Positions 10,270-22,998 of a stretch of 64,000 bases of DNA are shown piece after piece (the stretch's first letter is position 1; each line of letters begins with the position of its first letter). Under the pieces are notes generated by a model. It saw nothing but the letters and a program-made list of their open reading frames with translations. It was not told where the DNA came from and searched no databases. Made by a program: the position numbers and the translations under genes. This stretch comes from Azadirachta indica (Eukaryota; Streptophyta; Magnoliopsida; Sapindales; Meliaceae): positions 3,158,481 through 3,222,480 of the forward strand of contig CM040448.1 in NCBI GenBank assembly GCA_022749755.1, in the 5' to 3' direction.

Positions 10270-13200
10270 CTAAGTTGGCTTCCGCATATTACGACCAGCC
10301 CGAATAACTTCATCCACCAATAGCAACTGGGATGCAATTACAGGCCTGCAAAATAGAGTAACAATTTCTTGCTTAGTAGCAATAGAAGCCCTTTTGTTTC
10401 AACAAAAAAGCCTTTGGACAGTTTCAATGTGCAAAAGTCAGAAAAATTGACTATCAGGTTAATTGCCGAGGTAAGATACAAAAATGGTATGTATCAAGTT
10501 TTCACATACCCTGAGTTTATAATTTGGCGCTTCACAGAGTAGTTGTCAAAAATACCCTCCATTTGGGGGTCAACGGGATCCCCTGAGTGCTGGTTTAATC
10601 CCACAATATTTCCCCTATCATGCTCTCCCTGAATAGCCAGATAGTAAAAAAAAAGCTCTAAGTTAGTTTATCTTTTCCTTATTTTCAAAAAAGAACAATA
10701 TTGGAAAACTATGGCCAAAGATACAAACCTTCAAGGCAATGATCACATCTTGAGTGTCAAGCCCAGCATTCTCAGCAAGTGTCTTTGGCACGACAAGAAG
10801 GGCATCAGCAAAAGCTTCAATGCCCAATTGAGCACGCTGCCCAAGTTGGTAACCATCAGAAAATTTTGTAAAGATCAAACTGTTCTATATTTAATCTTAT
10901 AGGAAGTAAAAGAAAATGCAGAAATATACCCCTTGAACAGTTTTTTTCACTTCATTGACTAGGTATTGTCTGGCTGCAACTTCAAACGCTCCAGCCCCCT
11001 GAAAAACAGTTAGGAATACAATTTAGAAAATGTGTACAAAAAGAATCCTATAATTTGTTGGGAAATCAGAAAAACTAAAAAGAACCCCATAATTTATCAT
11101 GTTAATCGATTCTTTAGTGCAAATTGTCACAAAATGAGAAAATACTAAGGAATCAGAAATCATAATCTTCCTACCAATAAAACTGCTGAACTAGTTTTCA
11201 GAGAAAATTCTAAATTTAGTTGAACTTACCAATACAACTGCTTCGTCTTCAATAGTATTTTTTACTGCCCTCAAGCCATCACGCAAAGCATCCTTAATTT
11301 GGGCAATTGTATGGTCATTAGGTCCTACACCATTTAAAGATAGCAATGAAGATAATAGACCACATAATGCCACAGGATGATGCACATCATTCAAGCAATT
11401 TTAATTTCTATATTGCTTAGTTGAGTGGTTAAATTAGAACAATAATATTAATTTTGTATAAATTATGCAAATTCACAAATGCAATGCATGTACCTTTAAT
11501 CAAAATAGTACAAGAATGAGGATTCTTCACATTTTCTACAAATGTATACTTCTCTTCCCCTAGGACATGCTCATAGACAAGTCCAGCCCAACCAAGGCAA
11601 TCAGGAGTCAAATCATCAACAGAATTAACAGCTTCTCCTCCACAAGCCAAAACCAAACGCTCCATGTTTCTTCTTTTTGCCCTTCTAAGAGCAATTATCT
11701 ACAAAATCATTGAATCCGCAAGTTGAAAACAGTATAAGAAACATATGTAAAATAACTAAAATATTGAACCGTCAATTTACAGCAAAAGCTACAGGCCTAG
11801 AAAATCAGTAGATATATCATTGAAGTCTGTAAAATTATCCAATAAAAAGATCAAGAATAATAGCTTCCATTTTGTCGATAAAATTCTTTTAGTTATCAGG
11901 ATGGATGGGATAATTACAATATGCAATACATACAACCAGACTCAAAAAACAAAGTACCTAAACCTAATGACACCAGCAGGGTGTCTTCCAGAGCAAATTT
12001 TGTTTTATTGTAAGCATCAAAAGTAATACTAAAACTCTTGTCTCTGCGTCTAAAAATGAATGATTCTATTGAAACAAACAATTTGAGGTAGTACCACGTC
12101 CTCTACAATAGCTTAATTCAAAAGAGAGAAATTACTTAGGTTTGGAAAATATCAATTAAAACATATACAGTGAAGCCACAACAAAAAGAAACATCAAAGG
12201 ACAGCCAAAACCAAAATACTTTTTAAAAAATAATAAAATCAAGTAAGGTTGAAAAAAGAAAAAAAAGAAAGCGATCATATATTTTTTTTTTTGGGGAAAA
12301 TTTCAAAGGGCTGCTGATGCAGCATGCTTGAAAAAGAAAAGGTTATTATGTTTGCTTCAAGTAGAAATAGTAGTCACAGAATTCAAATTTTCGCATTAAA
12401 AAGAAATACTATAATCATGTTTTGAACCAAAGAAAGAAAAATCTTGCCATATTTACAATATACTGATTTGAATTGATGTTGTTCTGTTGACCCAGTTTCT
12501 GAGAGGAAGATTTAGTCTGTATGAATTGCTATTGTTTTGACACCAATAGTACCAGCAATGCTAGTACCATAAGGAATCATATTATTACCAAGAAATAATT
12601 TCTCAACACATTGAAGAATTCAACCATCACAAACAATGCATAACTTACCCCTGCCCTAGCAAGAAGGTCTAGAGATGGGGGATCAATACCCTTTTGATTG
12701 ATAACAACAAAGTTGTTGTCATTACCCGAACAAACCTACACATAAGCAGAAGCATAGTTAGTGTTTCAGAAAAGACAAAATATATAACTGCATGTTGAAT
12801 TGAAAAAGGAGATGCATCCACAGGTCTATACCTTATTTTTCAGTTCAATAATACTTTTGACTCTTTCATCAACCTGGCGCCTTTCAGCTGCAACCATTGC
12901 CTCTCTTTGTTCTGCATTAGAATAGAAAAATCCTGCATTTATTTCACTGACAGATAAAGAGTCATTAGTTTCAGGATGTTGGTAATCACTTTCAAGATAT
13001 AACTAACAGGAACATGCAGCAGGATGTTACAAGTTTATTGCAACTGCACAGAAATTAATTTAAATTCATTCAAAACAAATTTCTTTCCAAAATGAACCCA
13101 GATGCTAACTGATTTATTAAACAAATCAGCCAAAAATTGGCTGTGAACAAAACAACAACTTTGAGCCACTTTCATGTGTCTTTCTCTTTGGTTGATGGGG

Positions 13201-15929
13201 AAAACCATTAGACACTCAAGGATTTATCTAGAATTAGAACCTGGCAAAAAGGCATGTGAAAAAAAAAAAGAGTATCAAGGAAAACCATTAGACGCTCAAG
13301 AATTTATCTAGAATTAGAACCTGGCAAAAAGGCATGTACAATAACGGAAGTGCTCATCTGTCAGAAACCTTACTTTTACACTCAACATAAATTAATAACA
13401 ATTGTACATGTAGAACACAAATGGAAATGTGAACAGGGAAGCAAACTGTCCATACAAAAGGGAAACTAGTTTCTGGTAATGTACCTTTTCTCATACTCCA
13501 AGGACACATTGCATGTCAAGATGTAACAATTCTCCGCTCTCCGCTTCATATCAGGATGCCTAGAACCATGATCAAGGACAAGACCCTCAACCTATAAACA
13601 AGAAGAGTGAATTAAGCAACCGCAGGACAACCAAACACAAAAGAAAATGAAGAGTGAATCTGAATGAGAGCATCCAGGTTCATTGTCCACAATCAATTCT
13701 GGAATACAAAGAGGCAGGTTCAATTTCAATATTAGGAAGCTCATTCTATCAACTTCCTAATAAGAATGAGGTGTACAAGATTGCTTAAAACTATGAAAGC
13801 TACAAGAACTCCAAAAATTAGAATAATAATTCTTTGACTCTTTTAAGTTTTTAAAACCCCAAGCCACCTATGAATGCTCTTGAAATTCATGGCATGAACA
13901 GGGCCAAAAGTTAGCCAAAATTCTTTCTTTGTACTCTATGACTTCAAATATATAATTAGCTGCATAATCTAGAAATTACACATTAAGATTTGAGAATAAG
14001 GAAACTAATTCTGTTAAACTGTTGTAAATATTCTACAAAATGATTTTAAATAGGAGAGAAGGGAAAGGGGAGGTGGAGCATAGTAGCACTAAAACCAGTA
14101 ATGAGATCAATAACAAAGAACTTCAACATACCAGGCGTGTGTCCACGTCAAACTTGTGGCGCATGTGCATTAATTCCACCATAAAAAGATCAATAGCTTC
14201 CTCAGGTTTCCGAATGCAGAGAACCTGTCATATTTAATCATAGTTTATTACACAGAAAAATGCAAAACATTTTCCATACTGTAACAAATGACTAGATAAT
14301 GTTTGAAGAGGCATTAAATATATGGCCAAACCATCAGTGCACTTACCGCATTAACAATTATGTCAGTCAACTGATCTGCCAACGATTCGTATAGCTGTAA
14401 AAGAAATCACAAGACAAACACCAAACTGTTAATAGTAGAGAACTACGAAGGAAAAAAACCCACATACGAAAAATATTACCTATATATATAAAGAAAGAAA
14501 GAAAAATGCAGCAGCAACTGCAAAGTACCTTGGTTCTTAGAGTTGTTCTTGCAACCATTTTGAGTATCTCTTTATCAGGCTCTTCACCCATCACAACAGG
14601 AGTCTTGAACTTTTCAAGAAATTGGAGTGTTGCTCTTTTGGCAATCTCAAAACCATCAACCAAAACACGTGGATGCATACCTAAGAAAAACATGACACCA
14701 AACGTTAAAATGATGATAGTGGTCCATCTTCTAAATTTTTGTTAAGATAAATTGATGACTGCTACTTGCTAAAGTATTTCATCCCATCAGGGAAAGCCCC
14801 AAAATGAAATCAGAGCCTTGCCACTTGCTTTTAATAACCCGCTAAAGCCACATTCATTGAGAGAAGTATGCAGAACAAAAATTCCAATTAATTTATAGAA
14901 GGCACCAACTATTATTTTGAAAAGATGTCAGGTGACTTGATGCCCACTGTGTAAGTGTCATATCTAGAATTGCTTACCTTCGTCAATGTAGCGTTCTGAT
15001 TGTTTCATGAGTTCGCCAATAAAAATCACTGTAGATGTTGTGCCATCTCCACTAATATCATCTTGAGCAACAGCTGTCCTTGCAATCATGATAGCAGTTG
15101 GGTTTTGAATTTGCTGCAAACATTGCCAAAACATAAGCCACAAGACCCTATAGACATTACAGTTTCTTAAAGTTTACACCACATAAATGCTCATACAGTG
15201 AAAACAAGTTTGCTTCAATCCAGCACTCGTAAAACAATTTTCCAGAATAAACTTATCCAAAAGTATTTACCAAACATCTTCACCCAAGATTCAAAGACCA
15301 TCTAGAACTAAGTACAGAGATAACAGGCATATTCACCAAACCACCTCAATAGCTATCATCAGTTTACGAAATAATGTATATCTTATATTTAAGGAAATCC
15401 CTTTAACTATAGTTAAGCTCCTATTTTGAATTTGAATACTCTTTTGATTTCCCACCTAAAAAGCCTACTATTTGAATGCATAGTAACTGTTTACTTAAAC
15501 AAGAAACAAAACAGATCCTCAATAACTAACAAATCACATATTAATAAATTATACACATTGTCATTACTTCTAGATCCCAAATAATTCAGAGATCTAGGGT
15601 TTTTTCAATAACAAAATTCAAATAAAAAAGAACACAAACCATTTCTTTCAAGAGCGTGTTCCCATCCTTAGTGAGCTTAATGTCTCCAGCACCACCAACA
15701 AGCCTGGAATACGTAAGAAAATCTCCGTAAATTATTAAAAATGACAATGAAAAATAAATTAAAATTGAAGAACAAAAACATCTATAATAACATACATTTT
15801 GATAGTGCCTTTGGGACCGAGATTCGTTTTGAGAACGTCTTGCAGGCCCTTAGCGGCGTTGATGTTCATGTGAAGTGCTGCTGATTTGTTCAGCACTTCC
15901 GCGTTTGGATTCAAAACTCGCAGCGACAT
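10270..15929 (-). CDS. CCT6: CCT6, zeta subunit of the cytosolic chaperonin TRiC/CCT
   Basis: ATP-driven folding subunit of the eight-subunit CCT ring, acting on actin, tubulin and other cytosolic clients. Fifteen exons join in frame to 535 aa, the usual CCT6 length: 15929-15796, 15703-15640, 15113-14978, 14680-14529, 14394-14347, 14224-14132, 13591-13485, 12946-12832, 12735-12649, 11698-11494, 11324-11230, 10998-10930, 10836-10729, 10628-10510, 10345-10270. All junctions are GT-AG. The protein starts [20 protein letters not shown]. It shows LGPKG (37-41), the nucleotide-binding GDGTTS (88-93), the CCT6-typical [20 protein letters not shown] in exon 10 and GAGAFE (413-418), ending [10 protein letters not shown]. 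Paralogous CCT subunits differ in these blocks, so the zeta assignment is firm. It appears intact. A heat-shock-like half site and a telo-box-like motif lie upstream. Confidence 0.97.
13199..13337. repeat. Tandem duplication in CCT6 intron 7
   Basis: A 59-bp segment (GGAAAACCATTAGACACTC at 13199 through GGCATGT at 13257) recurs at 13279-13337 with only a few changes. The copies are offset by 80 bp and separated by an A-run. It lies entirely inside the intron between 13485 and 12946, away from splice sites. Confidence 0.85.
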
Positions 15930-16047
15930 CTTCTATTTCTCTTCCTTTGTTTTGTGTGTTTCGGGTCGTTGAATGACAGAATGTTTGTTTGATGCGACTC
16001 ACTGGTTTGCTACGAAGTGTTTATGTTCATCAACTGTAACTGAGACT

Positions 16048-16086
16048 AACAGCAAGGAGGGTTTTAGGGCTTTCTGGAACTTCTCA
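16048..16086 (-). promoter_or_regulatory. Possible CCT6 upstream elements: telo-box-like CCCTAAAACCC and heat-shock half sites
   Basis: The minus strand, about 120-155 bp before the CCT6 ATG, reads GAAGTTCCAGAA and, closer in, CCCTAAAACCC. TTCCAGAA is a perfect two-unit heat-shock element (TTCnnGAA). The third GAA is present but one base too close. Both are plausible for a chaperonin gene, but neither has been tested. Confidence 0.3.
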
Positions 16087-16099
16087 ACTTCATTTGATT

Positions 16100-19000
16100 A
16101 TTACCATTTCCCCTCTCACTTCAAAGAGAAACGAAACGCAACGTTTTAGTTAGAAATAACGCTGTCGTTTTATTAACTTTGTCGTTTTTATTTATTTGCA
16201 AAATTTTGTGCAAGTCCCAAACAACCGCCAAAAGTTCCTTTCGCACCGTTTAAGTTTTAGAGCAAACGCTGTCCTTTCTTAGTTTTACAATTTACTTCTG
16301 GGTAAAATATCACACAAGTCCCAAACATCTGGCTTAAGTGTACAAAAGTGCCAAAGATTTCAACATTCATCAGAAAAGTCCAGACCACATGTTTGGCTTT
16401 AAGTAAAATTGTACTTCAAACAACTACAAAGTCACATACGTTTAAAATTCATCACATATTTTCATATTATTATATTTGGTCTCTGTTTGCAGCCATCAAG
16501 CACCCATATAAATTATGTTTAGTAAACCATAAATCCAAACTATATATTAAACATACACCAAGAGCAAATTAGAAAATTTCATATGTACTTATATTTAATT
16601 AGTTAAAGATAAAAATATTATATACGATACATATTGACTAGATTGATTAGAGAATCGAAAAGATGTGTTAAAGATACGGTGTTCTTTGCATGTTCTGCAT
16701 GCGTAAGTAATTGTTATGCATACCAAGAGTCTCTTGCTTGTGACCAAGGCATATGTTTTATATATCAAATCATCACTTAAATGAGAAAAAGTTTCTTAAT
16801 TTCTTTAATTAATTAACTTGATTAAAAATTACTTGAATTGTTAAACAAACTGTTTTATGTTTTTCAGTGAATGTTGCCCCCAATTTCGATCCATGTAATG
16901 CAAACAACAGTGAATAAAATTTCCAAATAAGAAGAAAAGAAAGCAAAAAAGGAAAAAAAATGATTAATTGTTTGGGGTCCAACAAGATAAGCCTTGCACA
17001 AGCAGAAGCAGGCATGCATGATTGCTGATATACAATGCCACTTTTCTTTTAGCGAATCAGAAGCAACTACGCATATGCATCGTTTCTACAACTTTCAAAC
17101 TGCCATTTGACTGTCTTAAAGCTTTAAATAAAAATGGCTGTGTTTCAGCTATATACGTATAAGTAATTTATGGCCCTTCAAGAAGCAAAATGCTTGAAAT
17201 ATTTGATATATATATATATATATATATAATTTTGACCGAATGATGAATATAGCTTCCGATATATAAAAGATTTTATTCCAGGCCTTCCTCTATCGCAGAC
17301 ACGTTTGTGCAGATTCAGCCATGGGAGTCGGTCAAAAAGGCAGAGAAGAAAGCTAGCAAGAAGAGAATATTATTGTAAAGAATAAAGATGACGCAACCCC
17401 ATTTGATCATGATCATATATATTCAAGGCCATGGGGCTCGAAATACTTATTTCTGGTGAGATTTTGATCAGGACGAAAGGAATCTGATGACTTTTATCGT
17501 CGTGTGGGGGCTTAGGTGAAATGAATATGATCCATATCATTAATTTATAGCAGCTTCTTTTACAGAAAGTCTTGAGATATATACATATATATCAGATTGT
17601 TTGAGATATATTTTGGCGACTGAATTTCTGTGGGTTATGGAACCTGGAAGCTAGACTTTGTGCTCAAGTAATTCTTCTCAGGATTTGGATATTTACTGCG
17701 AAATCTTTCCAGATTTTATACCTGGGACCTACTGAATATTGCAGACTTCACAAGCAGGATGAAAGCATGAACCAGCAAACAACATTCTGCAACTGTTTGA
17801 GTATGAAATGGGGTAGCATTTTTTCTGATGAATTAGGCCAAGATACACCAAGAGAGAGTTAGGTCAAAATTCAGCAAGGGTGATTTGCTGGTTTTTGACA
17901 TTGTAGTTCTCATGGTTCACAGTTAAAGAATAAAGCCAGGCATGCAGTTATTATAATATTATTCAAAATTTGATCATATATATTGCAGGTTTACTTCAAA
18001 TGTGGGAAAGAGAGAGAGAGAGCATATGCTGAAGTTTACAAAGCATTTTGATGCACATATTCAAAGCAGAGAATATTATTGCTTCAGTGGCCCATGAAAG
18101 TAAATGACATAATTTTTTTGTTGCTTTTTTTTTTTCATCTGTTAGTTTCTGACCTTAACTAAGGGCATTTTATTTAATCTTGGTTTAAACCAAATTAAAT
18201 AGGCTAATTGGTCACATCAATCATCACACACATATATAAGGAAATTATTCTGATAATAAATCCCTTCAATTCCTTTTAGGGTATGTCATTCCACAGTGAA
18301 TCTCCTTTCTAAAAAGCATGCACAAAAGAAATCCCATTGAAAGTGGACATTGATGAATTTCCAACTTATAAATAAATGAAATTTTTGAATAAAAGATGCA
18401 TTTGATCATGTCTTCAATAATTCCAATAAATTATTGATAAAGCGAAGAGACAATAACGTTTGAGGAGTAAAGTAGTCTTGGGTTCAACTCATAACCATGG
18501 CCAGAAATATGAAAACGGAATCCCGTAAACTTTGACAAAATGTCTGTCGAAAGCGAGCAAAAGCTTCATTTTTAAAGGATTTATTATTTATTTTTTCATT
18601 TAATTTAGAATTTCCTTTATTCATCAGCACATTTCACATATTAAAAAATTTTGTGTGACAGAGGTTTCTAAATTTATCGGAATCTCTTATGAAAAATACT
18701 TCTTGCGAATCTAATTTATAGCTGTACCACGGAACAGATATGATATCATATGCATTAACAAAAAAAGAAAAGTGTTTCATTTCAAAGAAAAGAAAAATTG
18801 ACTTCTGATTTCAATCTTAGAATTTCTATATCTTTCAATGCTTTAAAATTTCTAGTAGTTTGATTTCTTGTGGTTAGCACAATATATGTATATGTCAAAT
18901 CAATAAATTGTTGTACTGAGTATAAAAAGAAACAATAAAGTTAATAGTTATCTCATATACAATAGTTGCTTTAGAACACAAAATGTTGTACAATATATTT

Positions 19001-20900
19001 TTTTTCTTTCATATATATTATCACCATAAACATATATAAAAGGAGATTTTTAAGAATCTATTAATCTTATCCATTTAAATTGAACAATTTAATTCAAGCC
19101 GAAAATTGAATAGTTCAATAAGTCTGTTGGATTGAATTGGATCTATAAATTAAAAAAAAAAATTGTTCGATTGATTGAATTTAATGATTTGAAAAGAACA
19201 TATCTGCAACATACTGTATGAAATTCTGTAGATTGAATATTGTTCTAATAGACAACTATATGGGACTATTAACATATATATCCATGCGTCATAATCAATA
19301 TTGTCAGAGTTAATGAGCATTAATAATAGATTATAAATTAATTCTTCCTCCAAGAGTGTGATATTTTCTCCTTTTCCTCCCATGAAATTAATTTATCATG
19401 AAGAACAAATTAGTAGTAAAACGGCAACTTTATTCATGAGAAAATTAAATGCTTTTTCTTTTTCGATGAACAATAAAGTTTTAAAAGATATGGACGGAAG
19501 GGAAAAGATTCTAGGGCAAGTACAAAGAATAAAATCTTAACATGTCACTACCATTATTCCACACCCTTGTATATCGATCTCCAGTGTTTTCCACATTTAT
19601 AAGAAATCTTGAACTGAGAGAGTGTCTTGATGATCAGTCGGTGATGAACGGCGATAATTTTAATATAGTTTTAACCCTAATTTTTTTTCTTTTTATTTAC
19701 AAAAAGTTGTTAAAAATCACAAGTCTTAAGTAGATTTACTCTAATATCGCAATGAAATGTTGTGCTTAATTACCCTAAACTGAATATAAGGGAGGTAATA
19801 CATACCCTAGTTTTACCTAATTAAAATTTATTTTAAGAAAAATTAATCAAATTAACTCGAATTTCTTTGAAAATTTTATCAATTCAAAATAATTGGGAGG
19901 TTTTATTTAATTATATATGGATATTTTAAATATTTTTTTACAATATTATTATACCATTAATTAGGTATATAACTTTTTAAAAGTATTTTTTATTTTAACA
20001 TATACAAAATGTATATCCACTTTCTTGTGTATAAACACCAAATTATGACAACAAATTAGTGTTCAATTACTAAAAACCATATATATGGTCTAAATTTATC
20101 AACTATGAATATTTGCAACTAAAACAATTATAAACGTAGAATTTTATTTGTTCTTAGTAAGAATTTAATCAAAATTTTGTATTAATAATAAATAAAAACA
20201 ATTAAAAAATAATATATTTTATTCTTACTAACGGTCACATATTTAAAATCCTTATTAAAGAAGCGAGCTTATATATAAATTATGATAACGGTTCTCTTAT
20301 ATATATAATATAAATTATGATAAAAACTCAAATCATCGGAGAATCTAAGTTCTACGAGCTTTAATATATACTCGAAACGACATAAAGATTGAAGAAATTC
20401 CGGATCTGCATGGAAAATGCTAAACCTATCTCAATTGCTATCATGTGTATGATATCTGCTAAACTGTAAGAGCCATTAACGGTAGCATCAATACGTTCTA
20501 CATGCAACACATCTGAGAAAAATGATCTGTATATGAAAGCATGCATGCATGCATGCAAGCAGATGCTTTGCCAATATATGGCAATCACAAAAGAGATTTA
20601 CCCAGCTGCCAAAAAAGATAAGGGAAAAAGATTGAACGAGAGAATCAAAAGGCAAAAGAAGATTTGTAGATAGGATCGATGATAATAGCACAGGAATAAA
20701 GTTGACTCTCTCTCTATAGTATCTATCCATTTGCACATGGAAATAGTTGAAATATTAACATCAAATTTTGATAAAAAGAATGTGTTAGATTTAAAAGGAT
20801 AAGAAGCAATCTTTTATTTGGCTACACATTACATGAAGTAACATTTTTTATTTGATCAATACTACTGCCATTTGCATGGATAAGTTTAGGTTATTAAAGG
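16100..20900. other. Intergenic region without recognisable genes
   Basis: AT-rich sequence with an (AT)n run at about 17205-17228 and no protein frame that resembles a known family. Positions 17280-17990 are noticeably less AT-biased than their surroundings and have few homopolymers, as an unannotated noncoding transcript or old exon might. I found no microRNA I could recognise there. A phrase like CAAGTCCCAAACA occurs near 16212 and 16314, suggesting a degraded short repeat. Confidence 0.5.
20539..20556. repeat. (GCAT)n microsatellite
   Basis: GCATGCATGCATGCATGC, a short self-complementary tetranucleotide repeat in intergenic DNA. Confidence 0.9.
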
Positions 20901-20917
20901 AAACAACATGTTCCACC

Positions 20918-21180
20918 CAAGATATAGCTTGAGTGGTAAAGGACTCTTACCCTCTAAGACATAGTTTGGGTCACAAATGACCTCCAATACGTCCTCCAAT
21001 ATTTGAAGAGTAAGTGTTTAAGTCCCATATTTATATTAAATGTGGGACTCCCCTATTTCATGTGAGTAGAACTCCCTAATTAAACTTTCATTCTAAAATG
21101 TCATTCAAAATTTAATTGTACAATCTATCTTCAAGAAATATGAGAAAGAGTATAAAAACCCATTCGTACAAACTACAAAT
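20918..21180 (+). mobile_element. Possible SINE-like fragment
   Basis: Contains an A-box-like TAGCTTGAGTGGTAAAG (from about 20925) and, further on, a B-box-like GTGTTTAAGTCCC (near 21014). The spacing between them is longer than in a tRNA, so there may be an internal insertion, or the resemblance may be accidental. No target duplication was identified. Confidence 0.35.
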
Positions 21181-21423
21181 CACGCAACAAAAATATATTA
21201 AACATATATTTATCACGTCAATTTATTGTATAAAAATTTATATGTTTGAGAATGAATATGTATAATTTCAATCCTTGGGTAAGATATTACCTAGCCGTCT
21301 ACTATTTCCAAAGGCTAGTTCTTAATTAGATTATACTGAGAAGTATTGGCACTCGTTAATAGACATTAATTTTTGTTTGTAGCAATTGGCAAACATATAC
21401 ATATATCTCTTCAAAATAGAGCA

Positions 21424-22098
21424 GTGTCCAATCCTAATCTTCTCTCTTCTTAAATTTCAAAAAGACGTTGACATGTGTTAATATTTAAAATAAAAAGTTT
21501 AGATTTAATTTTAGTAAACTTTACTTATTTACTATAATTAAAAGTAAAAATTATTATTTTTGATTTCACTACCAAAAGCCATCGTTGAATGGCACCATCT
21601 AACCACCTTTGATCGCTATTGATTACCAGCGAACGACATCTATTTGAAAAATTATAAATACTACTGAAATTCTTATTAAGTGCTTTATGTAATGGTACTA
21701 TTATTATTTTTATTTACGCAATCATTTGTTATAAATCTAAAGTTAAATATTTAGAACTAAAAAATTTAATTTTATATCTACATCAAACAATTGTTTAAAT
21801 AGAAATAATAATAGTATCATTACGTAAAGTACTCAATAAAGTTTAAGTGATATTTACAGTTTTTCAAACGGATGTCGTTTATTGACAATCAATGGTGATT
21901 GGTGGTGACTGGCAACGACAGTCAATGGTAACTTTTGGTGGTTAGATAAAAAATAATAATTTTTACTTTTAATTGTAATAAATTATAATAATAAATGATA
22001 ATATTTATTAAAATTAAATCTTAACATTTCATTTTAAAAATTAACGTGTAAACATCTCCTTAAGAGTTTGAAGGAGATCAGGAGAGGATTCTGGTCCC
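21424..22098. mobile_element. Palindromic MITE/foldback element, about 675 bp
   Basis: Two arms of roughly 320 bp meet near 21765. The left arm reads through AAAGTAAAAATTATTATTTT, CTAACCACC, GAACGACATC and TTATGTAATGGTACTATTA. The right arm, reverse-complemented, repeats the same order with AAAGTAAAAATTATTATTTT, CTAACCACC, AAACGACATC and TTACGTAATGATACTATTA. Outer ends are GTGTCCAATCCT and, from the right, GGGACCAGAATCCT. No coding capacity. A second copy begins near 63770. Confidence 0.85.
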
Positions 22099-22998
22099 TT
22101 TAGGATTACTGCGTTTACTTCTTCGATATTCAAGAAAAATATCAATAGAATCAGTGAAAAGAAACAAATGAAAGCTATCCATGATTAATATTTATTCCTG
22201 AGTTTCTTGGGTTGACTTATTTATTTCTAAACAAATATCATTTTCAAGAAATCAATATTATATTCTTGCTCTAAAGTCTAAACCATATATAGCGATATTA
22301 GTCTAAACCGTACGATGCATAGCGCTATGCAACTTGTTTACTTAAATCATGATCTGTATGGTAACATCGAGAAATCTAGACAAAAATTAGACTCCTCTCT
22401 TTGAGTGGCCCTTTACATTCGAATAATGCTTTTCTTGACAAGTTAACTCCCTCATGATCATCTTTAATCGTGTGCATAAATGCTGCAGATGCCATTTAGA
22501 TATAATATATATATATATATATGAATATTTAAGTTAATAGAACATTTAATGCAATAAACTTGATTAAGAAGTTTTGTTTTGTAAACTATGATGAGGAAAG
22601 TAATTACCTAGTTTCAAATTTCTTCAAGAATTAGTTAAGAAGTTTTAGGAGAAAATAAATTAACTAAAATACTTTTTAAGGATAAAAAATATTTAGGAAA
22701 ATTTTTAAATAAAAATTTTACAGCATAATTCTTAAGAAAAAAAAATTAACATAAAATTGATAAACGAGATAAAAGAAATGAGACCCAGAACCCCATTATG
22801 AGAATCCACATGACGATATGCGATGAGTTTGGTTGTCCACTTGTCAGATAAAAACAAAGAGGAAGCTTCCTTCCACTTTTGAAGCTTTATCTATTGTTTA
22901 ATCTTCTGGTAATTCTCTATATAAACGAACTTTCACACCCATGCTTTCCAAAACCATTCGTGATAATTAATTTCCATAGTTGTATGAGAAGTAAAAGA

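Noticed and set aside
17280..17990. A microRNA precursor
   Set aside because: No match to a conserved plant microRNA that I could recall, and no clear single hairpin was found by eye.
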